Positions 1 through 7,173 of a stretch of 27,576 bases of DNA are shown piece after piece. Numbering within the stretch: position 1 is the first letter of the stretch; each line of letters opens with the position of its first letter. This DNA comes from an uncultured Mitsuokella sp. (GTDB taxonomy: Bacteria > Bacillota > Negativicutes > Selenomonadales > Selenomonadaceae): positions 1-27,576 of the forward strand of contig CAAGMF010000280.1 of assembly GCA_900770895.1 (NCBI GenBank), in the 5' to 3' direction. The notes under the pieces were generated by a model, which ran no database searches, was not told the DNA's origin, and saw nothing but the letters and a program-made list of their open reading frames with translations. A program made the position numbers and the translations under genes.

Positions 1-39
1 GATACAGGGCGTTCCGGCAGGATGAAGGATGGGGATACT

Positions 40-486
40 ATGAAGATATTGATCGCCGAGGATGACCGGCTGAGCCGCACGTTCATGGCGGAGTTCATGG
101 CCGACTACGGGGAATGCCATCTGGCTGCGGACGGCATGCAGGCCATGAATGCCTATATCGAGGCGTTGAAGGCTGGCGAGCCATATGATCTGCTCTGCCT
201 TGATATCATGATGCCGGAGGTCGACGGCCTGCAAGTCCTCAAGGTCATACGCGAGCTCGAGGAGCAGAATGGCGTGGCGACCGATGAGCGTCTGAAGATC
301 ATCATGATGACGGCGGTTGCCGATATGGATAACATCAATGAGGCTTTCGAACTCGGCTGTGATGCATATGCCTCGAAGCCAATCGATACTGATAAAATAA
401 AAGAGCTGCTGGCCGGACTCGGCATCATGCCATTGGGCGGCAAATCGGGACAAAAGGCTGAAACGCCGGAAGGCGGTACGATATGA
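40..486 (+). CDS. Stand-alone CheY-like response regulator receiver protein
   Basis: A single receiver (REC) domain of about 120 residues with a short polar tail and no DNA-binding output domain. Counting from the ATG at 40, the acidic pocket is the EDD at residues 7-9, the phospho-acceptor is Asp55 in LCLDIMMPEVDG, the switch threonine is Thr91 in MMTAV and the conserved lysine is Lys113 in SKP. It should receive a phosphoryl group from a histidine kinase and signal by protein contact. I chose the start at 40 because AAGGATGGGG lies just upstream. The in-frame ATG at 22 is an alternative: it would overlap the TGA (23-25) of a possible upstream gene as ATGA, the same junction style as its 3' end. 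That 3' end overlaps the next gene by ATGA at 483-486, so the two are translationally coupled. Family call is secure; the partner kinase is outside the window. Confidence 0.9.
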   Translation: MKILIAEDDRLSRTFMAEFMADYGECHLAADGMQAMNAYIEALKAGEPYDLLCLDIMMPEVDGLQVLKVIRELEEQNGVATDERLKIIMMTAVADMDNINEAFELGCDAYASKPIDTDKIKELLAGLGIMPLGGKSGQKAETPEGGTI

Positions 487-1325
487 CAGAGCTGATCAAG
501 CAGTTGCAGGAGAAGAAAGGCTTTTCTGAGTCTGAGTCGATGATTGCCGACTACTTATTGGCGAATTTCCGCTTTTTGCCCAGCATGTCTACGCGTCAGT
601 TGGCAAGGGAGACATATACCAGTTCGGCGGCCATCGTGCGTTTCTGCCAGAAACTTGGCTTCGGCGGCTATACGGAGTTCCGGGTGCGGTTCCTGGCGGA
701 AATGATGCAGTACATCGAGCGACCGCATGGCGATAACCTGGAGATGACGGACCGCGACTCCGTGCATTCGATATTGGACAAGGTTACGAATATCGAGATC
801 GAGGCCTTGCGCGATACGTACAGCATGCTCGATCCTGCGGATTTCATGCGGGCCTATCGCATCATCTCCGACGCGGGTCATGTGGATTTCTATGCTACGG
901 ATGACAATGTCAACATCGCCAATATGGCAGCGACGAATCTGCTCATCGCCGGGCTGAGTGCCACCGTGTATCCGTCCGTGAATATGCTTTACCAGCTGTC
1001 CGTCAGTGCTCCCAGACAGCATGTCGGTTTCTTCATCAGCCGGACTGGTGAGAACAGGATGCTGATCGATATGGCGCATGTGTTGCACCTGCGCGGTAAT
1101 CCGATCATGCTGCTGACCGCCGCCAGCAAGTCCTCTTTGGGAGCGATCGCGGATACCGTGTTCACCGTAGCGACCTCGAACAAGATGGAGGAGCTGGGGC
1201 CACGCGTATTCCTGTCAGGAGCGAAATATGTCGTGGATATACTGTTCGCCGTGCTCATGACGCGCGTCGATTACAAAATGGCGCGTCAGAAGGAGCAATG
1301 GTTGCGCAAGAACTTCCATTATTGA
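483..1325 (+). CDS. RpiR/MurR-family transcriptional regulator (HTH + SIS)
   Basis: A 280-residue regulator. An RpiR-type helix-turn-helix covers about residues 1-80, with the recognition region around STRQLARETYTSSAAIVRFC (36-55) followed by the typical KLGFGGYTEFR. A sugar-isomerase (SIS) domain covers about 115-260. RpiR proteins sense phosphosugars through the SIS domain. Here the usual S-G-E/S-T phosphosugar motif reads FISRTGEN (184-191), so the central Ser is Thr, and the ligand pocket may be altered. It lies immediately upstream of the cellobiose/lichenan PTS operon in the same direction and is separated from it by a terminator, so it is the obvious candidate regulator, possibly sensing a phosphorylated disaccharide (inference). 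Translation is coupled to the preceding receiver gene. Confidence 0.88.
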   Translation: MTELIKQLQEKKGFSESESMIADYLLANFRFLPSMSTRQLARETYTSSAAIVRFCQKLGFGGYTEFRVRFLAEMMQYIERPHGDNLEMTDRDSVHSILDKVTNIEIEALRDTYSMLDPADFMRAYRIISDAGHVDFYATDDNVNIANMAATNLLIAGLSATVYPSVNMLYQLSVSAPRQHVGFFISRTGENRMLIDMAHVLHLRGNPIMLLTAASKSSLGAIADTVFTVATSNKMEELGPRVFLSGAKYVVDILFAVLMTRVDYKMARQKEQWLRKNFHY

Positions 1326-1369
1326 TAGAAATAGATTTGCATTAGAAAACATACGATAGTAGAGTATCT

Positions 1370-1409
1370 GCCGATACTGCAGTCTGAGAATTGCGGTATC
1401 GGCTTTTTT
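1370..1409 (+). terminator. Rho-independent terminator after the RpiR gene
   Basis: GCCGATACTGCA pairs with TTGCGGTATCGGC (outer eight base pairs perfect, one G-T wobble inside) around a loop of about ten bases. A run of six T follows at 1404-1409. It separates the regulator transcript from the PTS operon. Confidence 0.88.
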
Positions 1410-1446
1410 GTGTATGAAAGGGATTCTGGTGTAACAATGCTACAGG

Positions 1447-1467
1447 CTGAGAAAATTTATTTTGCAG
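1447..1467. promoter_or_regulatory. Candidate operator upstream of the PTS operon promoter
   Basis: An imperfect dyad with outer arms CTG and CAG and inner arms AAA and TTT. It lies about 35-55 bases upstream of the proposed -35 box, in an AT-rich stretch between the terminator and the promoter. It could bind the adjacent RpiR regulator, but no consensus supports this. The rest of 1410-1500 shows nothing else I recognise. Confidence 0.2.
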
Positions 1468-1502
1468 GACACGGAGCAGTGTTTCATATTGTTTTAGCGG
1501 TA

Positions 1503-1532
1503 TTGTTATGTATGTAAACAGAATGTTATAGT
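1503..1532 (+). promoter_or_regulatory. Promoter of the beta-glucan PTS operon, with cre-like overlap
   Basis: TTGTTA (1503-1508), an 18-base spacer and TATAGT (1527-1532), preceded by TGT as an extended -10. Transcription would start near 1539. ATGTAAACAGAATGT (1512-1526), in the spacer, matches the catabolite-responsive element consensus at about 13 of 15 positions, suggesting possible carbon catabolite control. It lacks the central CG, so the cre reading is weak; the promoter reading is moderate. Confidence 0.5.
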
Positions 1533-1550
1533 TAAGTTACCTTAAGGGAG

Positions 1551-1567
1551 CGGCTGAGGGACAGCCG
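1551..1567 (+). other. Leader hairpin in the PTS operon 5' UTR
   Basis: CGGCTG and CAGCCG form a perfect six-base-pair stem around AGGGA, about 30 bases before the start codon and just upstream of the purine-rich Shine-Dalgarno region. No T run follows, so it is not a terminator. It may stabilise or process the mRNA. Confidence 0.4.
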
Positions 1568-1597
1568 GATAATGAAAAGAGGAAAGAGGATTAGAGC

Positions 1598-2911
1598 ATG
1601 AGTAAACAAAAGGCTTTCGATAAACTTATCGAAATCATGGGCGAGTTCGCCCAGATCAGAGCCGTAGCTGCTCTGCGTGATGGCTTCATCATGACGACAC
1701 CATTCACCATCTGCGGCTCGGTATTCCTGCTGCTGGCGAACCTGCCTGTTCCTGGTTATACGGAATTCATGGCCGGCATATTCGGCAGTGACTGGACCGC
1801 GCCGCTCAATGCAGTCGCCGGTGGTACGTTCAGCGTGCTGGCCCTGATTGTTGTCCTGTCCATCACTTATAAGTTCGTCGAACAGGAGGGCTGCGATGCG
1901 ATCATGGCGTCGATACTGGCGCTGTCGACATTCCTGATCTTGATGCCGCCTACGCTCCTCACCAAAGGGGGAGAGACCGTAGGCGATATCATACCGAAGG
2001 CATGGGTCGGCAGCAACGGCGTCATAACCGCCATCCTCGTAGCATTCTTCGTCGCTTATGTATTCTGCTATTGCGAGAAGAATCACATCGGCATAAAGAT
2101 GCCGGACGCAGTGCCGCAGGGAGTTGCCAAGGCGTTCTCGGCACTTGTACCGGGCATGATTTTCTTTACTTCGGCGTCGGTACTCTATGGCATATGCCAC
2201 TACGTCGGAGCGACGACACTGCCGGAGCTCATATTCAAGGTCATACAGACGCCGTTGCAGGGCTTGTCGGATTCGCTGGCGGGCGGCACGATCATCGTCG
2301 GTCTGCAGAGTGTGTTGTTCTGGGCCGGCATCCATGGACCGAACGTTGTCGGCGGCGTTGTGAGTCCGTTGCTTATAGCGAATTCGCTCGATAACCAGCA
2401 TCTGCTGGATATGGGCATGCAACTCCTCGGCAATCCGCAGGCGAAAATCATAACCTGCCAGATCAACGATGTGTTTGTCAAGAGCGGCGGCTGCGGCCTG
2501 ACGCTCGGCCTCGTCCTGGCCGGCATGTTCACGGCCCGTTCGCAACAGATGAAATCCTTGTTGCGCATGTCATTCGTACCGGGATTGTTCAATATCAATG
2601 AGCCGATCATCTTCGGTCTGCCGATCGTGTTCAACCCATATCTGTTGATACCGTTCATACTGGTTCCGCTGGTAGCACTCTATGTTACCTATTTTGCGAT
2701 CAGCATCGGTTTCATGGCGCCGTTCAGCGCCGTGCAGGTACCGTGGACGACACCGCCGATCATTGCCGGGTTCCTGCTCGATGGCTGGCAGGGAGCCGTA
2801 ATCCAGATCATCAACCTGGCCATTGCGACCATTGCTTACTTCCCGTTTGTCAGGGCACAGGACAAAGCGTTCCTGAAAGAGGAAATGGAAAATGATGACG
2901 CAGAAGGCTGA
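1598..2911 (+). CDS. PTS sugar transporter EIIC, lactose/cellobiose family
   Basis: A polytopic membrane permease of 437 residues, the normal length for Lac-family EIIC proteins such as CelB, ChbC and LicC. It carries beta-glucosides, most likely cellobiose or lichenan oligomers, across the cytoplasmic membrane with phosphorylation by EIIB. Family hallmarks are FWAGIHGPN (241-249, with His247 in the sugar site), the FNINEPIIFGLP motif (331-342) and VPWTTPPIIAGFL near 381-393. The start is supported by AGGAAAGAGGA upstream. It is first in the operon and separated from its EIIB and EIIA by a porin gene, an unusual order. Substrate is inferred from the linked GH1, GH9 and GH16 enzymes; chitobiose or lactose are less likely alternatives. 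Confidence 0.93.
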   Translation: MSKQKAFDKLIEIMGEFAQIRAVAALRDGFIMTTPFTICGSVFLLLANLPVPGYTEFMAGIFGSDWTAPLNAVAGGTFSVLALIVVLSITYKFVEQEGCDAIMASILALSTFLILMPPTLLTKGGETVGDIIPKAWVGSNGVITAILVAFFVAYVFCYCEKNHIGIKMPDAVPQGVAKAFSALVPGMIFFTSASVLYGICHYVGATTLPELIFKVIQTPLQGLSDSLAGGTIIVGLQSVLFWAGIHGPNVVGGVVSPLLIANSLDNQHLLDMGMQLLGNPQAKIITCQINDVFVKSGGCGLTLGLVLAGMFTARSQQMKSLLRMSFVPGLFNINEPIIFGLPIVFNPYLLIPFILVPLVALYVTYFAISIGFMAPFSAVQVPWTTPPIIAGFLLDGWQGAVIQIINLAIATIAYFPFVRAQDKAFLKEEMENDDAEG

Positions 2912-2950
2912 AGAATTGTTGAGTGAATAGAGACAGAGAAGGGGTATATG

Positions 2951-4237
2951 ATGATGAATAAGAAAATGACGACCGCACTGATGCTTGGCCTGACTATGAG
3001 CCTGTCGGGAACGGCCTTTGCAGCTCCGACGGAATCGGCTGCTGATATCGATGCCCGTCTGGCAGCCCTGGAGGCGCAGCAGCAGCAGCTGGCCCAGCAG
3101 ATCAGCGCGCTCAAAAAAGAGAACGCCAAGCTGAAACAGGCGAACCAGATTGCCAAGAGTAATCGGAACGCCATCAAAGGGCTCAAAGATGCGCAGAACC
3201 GCATCCAGATCAAGGGCTTCGGACGTCTGGCCTGGGATAATGACAATATCAACGGCTATATCAACCGCAATGACTTCCGTCGTACCTACCTCGATCTCGA
3301 GGGAAAATACAAGGTCAATGATAAGTGGAATGTCAATTTCCAGGCTGAGACCGTTCAGCATTATGCCAAATATGTCACGGCGGAATCCGGTTCGGCAGTT
3401 TATCATCCGAAGGATACTGACCATAAATACGATAATGAACACGGCACGATCCAGCGCGTCTGGGTCGAGGGAAATGTCGGCAAGGTCAATCTCGATATCG
3501 GCCGCAGATGGCGCGGCATGGGCTACAACTTCGTCTTCTTCGGCAATGAGTCCGATGGTGCCGTTGTGAGTACGCCGGTGCCGGGTACGAACCTCACAGC
3601 AGAGGCCTATTACCTCACCCCGACCGATCGTGGCTATCACTTCAGTGTCTACGGTGCCGGGCTGAAGGGCAAGATCGGCCATGGCCTCGAAATGCGCGCA
3701 GCTTACGGCGAGCTGAACGTAGGCAAACATGAACGGCTTGGTAGTAATTACTGGGATAAAGGCAAAGATTATTACAACAGTGTAGGTTCTCAGGCTTTCC
3801 TGCTCGGTGCGATGTGGAATCCCGTCAAGAACATCTTCCTGCTCGGTGACTATGTACGCACGAACCGTGCTTCTAATTCCGATTATGCGGATAATAATAG
3901 AACGATAAAATTTGATGGCAAAAATACTTATGCCATTCAGATGAACTACCGTTGGCCGGATCTCAACAGTCCGGGATCATTCCAGCTCTATACGAGATAC
4001 TACAACTACCCGAACAGCGAAAACGATCTGGTAGGCGTATTCGGCGACAAACAGGATGGCGCATTCCATTCCGGCAATCGCGGCTGGGTCTTCGGCTTCA
4101 AGTATGTACCGATAAAGAACGTCGAGTGGGATACTTTCTACATGACAGCAAAAGCAACCAAGCTGGTGTGGGGCAATGACCGTGGCGGTTCGTACCATCA
4201 CAATCTCCTGCGCACACGGGTTGATTTCCACTTCTGA
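2951..4237 (+). CDS. Outer-membrane porin with N-terminal coiled coil
   Basis: A signal peptide ends at about GTAFA (residue 24). A Gln/Lys-rich heptad region of about 35 residues follows (ARLAALEAQQQQLAQQISAL onwards), then a long beta-strand-rich region starting IQIKGFGRLAWD and ending in RTRVDFHF, with the terminal Phe typical of beta-barrel outer-membrane proteins. Unlike the OmpM-type porins of Negativicutes, no SLH peptidoglycan-binding domain is visible; the coiled coil takes that place, recalling the periplasmic coiled coil of the sucrose porin ScrY (an analogy of layout, not shown homology). It probably admits beta-gluco-oligosaccharides to the periplasm. The start at 2951 gives six bases after AGAAGGGG; ATGs at 2948 and 2954 are possible. 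Confidence 0.85.
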   Translation: MMNKKMTTALMLGLTMSLSGTAFAAPTESAADIDARLAALEAQQQQLAQQISALKKENAKLKQANQIAKSNRNAIKGLKDAQNRIQIKGFGRLAWDNDNINGYINRNDFRRTYLDLEGKYKVNDKWNVNFQAETVQHYAKYVTAESGSAVYHPKDTDHKYDNEHGTIQRVWVEGNVGKVNLDIGRRWRGMGYNFVFFGNESDGAVVSTPVPGTNLTAEAYYLTPTDRGYHFSVYGAGLKGKIGHGLEMRAAYGELNVGKHERLGSNYWDKGKDYYNSVGSQAFLLGAMWNPVKNIFLLGDYVRTNRASNSDYADNNRTIKFDGKNTYAIQMNYRWPDLNSPGSFQLYTRYYNYPNSENDLVGVFGDKQDGAFHSGNRGWVFGFKYVPIKNVEWDTFYMTAKATKLVWGNDRGGSYHHNLLRTRVDFHF

Positions 4238-4273
4238 TTTCAGTCTTTATATTTGTTAAAAAGGGGTTTTATC

Positions 4274-4576
4274 ATGAAAAAAATCGTATTGCTTTGCGCC
4301 TCCGGCATGTCCACGAGCATGCTCGTCAAGAAGATGCAGGCCGCAGCCAAAGAAATCGGCTACGAATGCTCAATCGATGCCTTTTCGGTGAGCGAGGCTG
4401 CCACCAAGGCTGCTGACGCCGATGTCATCCTGCTCGGACCGCAGATCCGTTTCCAGAAGCAGAAGCTCGCTGAAGAGCTCCCGAACAAGCCGATCGAGGC
4501 AATCGACATGCGCATGTATGGCCGCATGGATGGCAAGGGCGTGCTGGAGATGGCACGGAAACTGATGAAGGACTGA
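4274..4576 (+). CDS. PTS EIIB, lactose/cellobiose family
   Basis: A 100-residue cytoplasmic phosphocarrier. The phospho-cysteine is Cys8 in MKKIVLLCASGMSTSML, the classic Lac/Cel EIIB loop, and the C-terminal part keeps LLGPQIRFQ and the YGRMDG region. It passes phosphate from EIIA to the sugar held by EIIC. The ATG at 4274 is chosen because AAGGGG lies seven bases upstream; the further in-frame TTG at 4253 has no such support. It sits 36 bases after the porin and 10 bases before EIIA. Confidence 0.95.
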   Translation: MKKIVLLCASGMSTSMLVKKMQAAAKEIGYECSIDAFSVSEAATKAADADVILLGPQIRFQKQKLAEELPNKPIEAIDMRMYGRMDGKGVLEMARKLMKD

Positions 4577-4586
4577 GGTGGCATTG

Positions 4587-4913
4587 ATGGAAGGATTGGA
4601 ACTTATCGCATTCCAGATTATCTCTGGCGTCGGCACGGCACGCAGCTCGTACATCGAAGCCATCCAGGAGGCGAAGCAGGGGCACTATGACAAGGCAAAG
4701 CAACTGCTCAAGGATGGCGACAAGGCGTTCGTCGAGGGACATGATGCTCACACCCAGCTGCTCCAGCAGGAGGCCTCAGGCAAAGGGGAACCGGTGAATC
4801 TCCTCATCATACACGCAGAGGATCAGCTGATGAGTGCGGAGGCCTTCAAGACCATCGCGCTCGAGTTCATCGATGTTTATCATCGTCTGGACGATGTGGA
4901 GAAGGAGCATTGA
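4587..4913 (+). CDS. PTS EIIA, lactose/cellobiose family
   Basis: A 108-residue helical trimer-type EIIA. The phospho-histidine is His76 in NLLIIHAEDQLM, with Asp79 as the expected metal ligand at the trimer axis and Met82 as in the family HxxDxxM pattern. The opening MEGLELIAFQIISGVGTARS is typical. It accepts phosphate from HPr and hands it to EIIB. I chose the ATG at 4587, five bases after GAGGTGG; the GTG at 4578 is a poorer option. It ends two bases before the GH1 gene start codon, indicating tight coupling. Confidence 0.95.
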   Translation: MEGLELIAFQIISGVGTARSSYIEAIQEAKQGHYDKAKQLLKDGDKAFVEGHDAHTQLLQQEASGKGEPVNLLIIHAEDQLMSAEAFKTIALEFIDVYHRLDDVEKEH

Positions 4914-4915
4914 TT

Positions 4916-6340
4916 ATGAGCTTTCCGAAAGGATTTCTGTGGGGCGGCGCAGTCGCTGCTCATCAGATAGAGGGCGGCTGGCAGGCTGGTGGCAAAGGCA
5001 TCAGCGTGGCTGATGTCATGACCGTCGGCGGGCCGGGAAAGCCCCGTGAGATTACGGATGGAGTTCTCCCTGGCAAGGTATATCCGAACCACGAGGCTAT
5101 TGAATTCTACTCGCATTATAAAGAAGATATTGCCCTGCTGGCGAAACTGGGCTTCAAATGCTTCCGCACGAGCATTGCCTGGACGCGCATCTTCCCGAAC
5201 GGCGATGAGCTGGAGCCGAATGAAGAAGGGCTGAAGTTCTATGATGACCTCTTTGATGAAATGCATAAATACGGCATGGAGCCGATTGTCACGCTGTCGC
5301 ATTTCGAGATGCCCTACCATCTCGTCACGGAGTACGGTGGCTGGCGCAACCGCAAGCTGATCGACATGTTCGTCCGCTTTGCGGTGACGTGCTTTACTCG
5401 TTACAAGGACAAAGTCCAGTACTGGATGACGTTCAATGAGATCAACAACCAGCGCAATATCAATGATACCTTTGCCTCGTTCACGAACTCGGGCGTCATC
5501 TATCAGCCGGGCGAAGACCGCCATGAGGTGCTCTACCAGGTCGCGCATCACGAGTTCGTGGCCTCGGCCCGAGCCGTTGTCGAGGGGCACAAGATAAATC
5601 CGGATTTCCAGATCGGCTGCATGCTCGCCATGTCGCCGGTATATCCGGAGAACTGCAAACCTGAGAATCAGATCGCGGCGCTCAAAGAGATGGATAAATC
5701 GTTCTACTATGGCGATGTGCAGTGCCGGGGGCACTATCCGCATTACATACTGAAAGAGTGGGAGAATCGCGGCTACAAAATCAAAATGGAGGATGGCGAC
5801 CTCGCCACGCTCGAAGCAGGGAAGGTCGATTATTTCGCGCTCTCCTACTACATGAGCTTTGTCAGCCGCTATGATCCCGAGGATCGTTTCCAGCTCGGCC
5901 GCGAGGTACCCAACCCGTATGTCAAGGCCTCGGACTGGGGCTGGCAGATCGACCCGGTCGGCCTGCGCTATATGCTGAATGTCCTCTCCGAGCGCTATGA
6001 GCTGCCGCTGATGATCGTCGAGAACGGCATCGGTCTGCATGAGCAGCCGGAGGCTGACGGCATGGTACATGATGATGAGCGCATCCGTTACTTCGCGGCG
6101 CATATCGCTGAGATGAAGAAGGCCATCGAGGAAGACGGCGTCACGCTCATGGGCTACTGTCCCTGGGGACCGATCGACCTCGTCTCCGCCAGCACGGGCG
6201 AGATGGAGAAGCGCTATGGATTCATCTATGTCGATAAGAACAACAAGGGGGAGGGCACGCTGAAGCGTACACCGAAGAAGTCGTTTTACTGGTATCAGAA
6301 AGTCATTAAGAGCAACGGCGAGGACCTGTCGGTCGATTGA
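4916..6340 (+). CDS. GH1 6-phospho-beta-glucosidase
   Basis: A 474-residue cytoplasmic glycoside hydrolase of family 1, full length. It starts SFPKGFLWGGAVAAHQIEGG. The acid/base is Glu175 in WMTFNEINNQ and the nucleophile Glu369 in MIVENGIG. The phosphate-recognising S..(T)GEMEKRYGFIYVD stretch follows near residues 425-445, which marks a 6-phospho-glycosidase rather than a free beta-glucosidase. It splits cellobiose-6-phosphate and related products of the PTS into glucose and glucose-6-phosphate. The ATG at 4916 is eight bases after GAAGGAG; the TTG at 4910 is rejected. It links the PTS half of the operon to the extracytoplasmic glucanases. Confidence 0.94.
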   Translation: MSFPKGFLWGGAVAAHQIEGGWQAGGKGISVADVMTVGGPGKPREITDGVLPGKVYPNHEAIEFYSHYKEDIALLAKLGFKCFRTSIAWTRIFPNGDELEPNEEGLKFYDDLFDEMHKYGMEPIVTLSHFEMPYHLVTEYGGWRNRKLIDMFVRFAVTCFTRYKDKVQYWMTFNEINNQRNINDTFASFTNSGVIYQPGEDRHEVLYQVAHHEFVASARAVVEGHKINPDFQIGCMLAMSPVYPENCKPENQIAALKEMDKSFYYGDVQCRGHYPHYILKEWENRGYKIKMEDGDLATLEAGKVDYFALSYYMSFVSRYDPEDRFQLGREVPNPYVKASDWGWQIDPVGLRYMLNVLSERYELPLMIVENGIGLHEQPEADGMVHDDERIRYFAAHIAEMKKAIEEDGVTLMGYCPWGPIDLVSASTGEMEKRYGFIYVDKNNKGEGTLKRTPKKSFYWYQKVIKSNGEDLSVD

Positions 6341-6375
6341 AGCCGGAAAATGATGATATATTGTCAGGAGGAATC

Positions 6376-7164
6376 ATGATGTTTGATCTTCGCAAGAAAG
6401 CAATCGGTGCAGCTGTTCTGATGGCTTTGGCAGCGCCATTTGCCCAGAATGCCATCGTGCCGCAGAGCGTTCTCGCGGCTCCGGCCACGCAGACAAAAGC
6501 TGAAGATGCCTTTACGGTCGACCTCACGAAGGGGGAGAACAGCCTGTTCGAGGCTTCGAATGGCTGGACGAATGGCATGCCGTTCAACTGCTTCTGGCAC
6601 AAGGAAAATGTAACGTTCGATGATGACGCGATGCAGCTCATCATCGATGAGTCGCCGAATCCGGCCGCGGACAAGGTCCCGTACTCGGGCGGCGAGTATC
6701 GCAGCAAGCAGACCTACGGCTATGGCCGCTACGAGGTCGTCATGAAGGCCATCAAGAACGATGGCGTCGTTTCGTCGTTCTTCACCTACACCGGCCCCTA
6801 TGATGGCGATCCGTGGGATGAGATAGACTTCGAGGTGCTCGGCAAGGATACCACGAAGGTCCAGCTCAACTACTTCCGCAACGGCAAAGGCGGTCATGAA
6901 AAGATGATTGATCTCGGCTTCGATGCTTCCGAGGATTTCCATACTTATGCCTTCGAATGGCACAAGAACTCCATCATCTGGTATGTTGATGGCAAGGAAG
7001 TATTCCGCCGCGAGAATGAGGATCTGCCGGTGACGAAGCAGAAGATCATGATGAACGCATGGCCGGGCAAGGGCGTTGATGGCTGGCTCAAAGAATTCAA
7101 AGATAACAATCTCCCGCTGACGGCTGAGTATAAATCCATCAAATACACGCCGTTTGCAGAATGA
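6376..7164 (+). CDS. GH16 licheninase (beta-1,3-1,4-glucanase), exported
   Basis: A 262-residue exported enzyme. The signal peptide ends near SVLA/AP (residue 34). The GH16 core carries WDEIDFEVLGKDTTKVQ, with Glu149 as nucleophile, Asp151 as helper and Glu153 as acid/base, plus GGEYRSKQTYGYGRYEVVMK and SSFFTYTGP, a pattern closely resembling Bacillus and Paenibacillus lichenases as I recall them. It cuts beta-1,4 bonds next to beta-1,3 bonds in lichenan and cereal glucan. There is no lipobox or anchoring domain, so it is periplasmic or released. AGGAGG precedes the tandem ATGs at 6376 and 6379; either may be used. The likeness to Gram-positive enzymes suggests possible horizontal transfer (inference). 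Confidence 0.94.
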   Translation: MMFDLRKKAIGAAVLMALAAPFAQNAIVPQSVLAAPATQTKAEDAFTVDLTKGENSLFEASNGWTNGMPFNCFWHKENVTFDDDAMQLIIDESPNPAADKVPYSGGEYRSKQTYGYGRYEVVMKAIKNDGVVSSFFTYTGPYDGDPWDEIDFEVLGKDTTKVQLNYFRNGKGGHEKMIDLGFDASEDFHTYAFEWHKNSIIWYVDGKEVFRRENEDLPVTKQKIMMNAWPGKGVDGWLKEFKDNNLPLTAEYKSIKYTPFAE

Positions 7165-7173
7165 GGTGAGCTT

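Noticed and set aside
1512..1526. A confident cre (CcpA) site.
   Set aside because: It lacks the central CG pair of cre, and CcpA use in this lineage is uncertain. It is mentioned only as cre-like.
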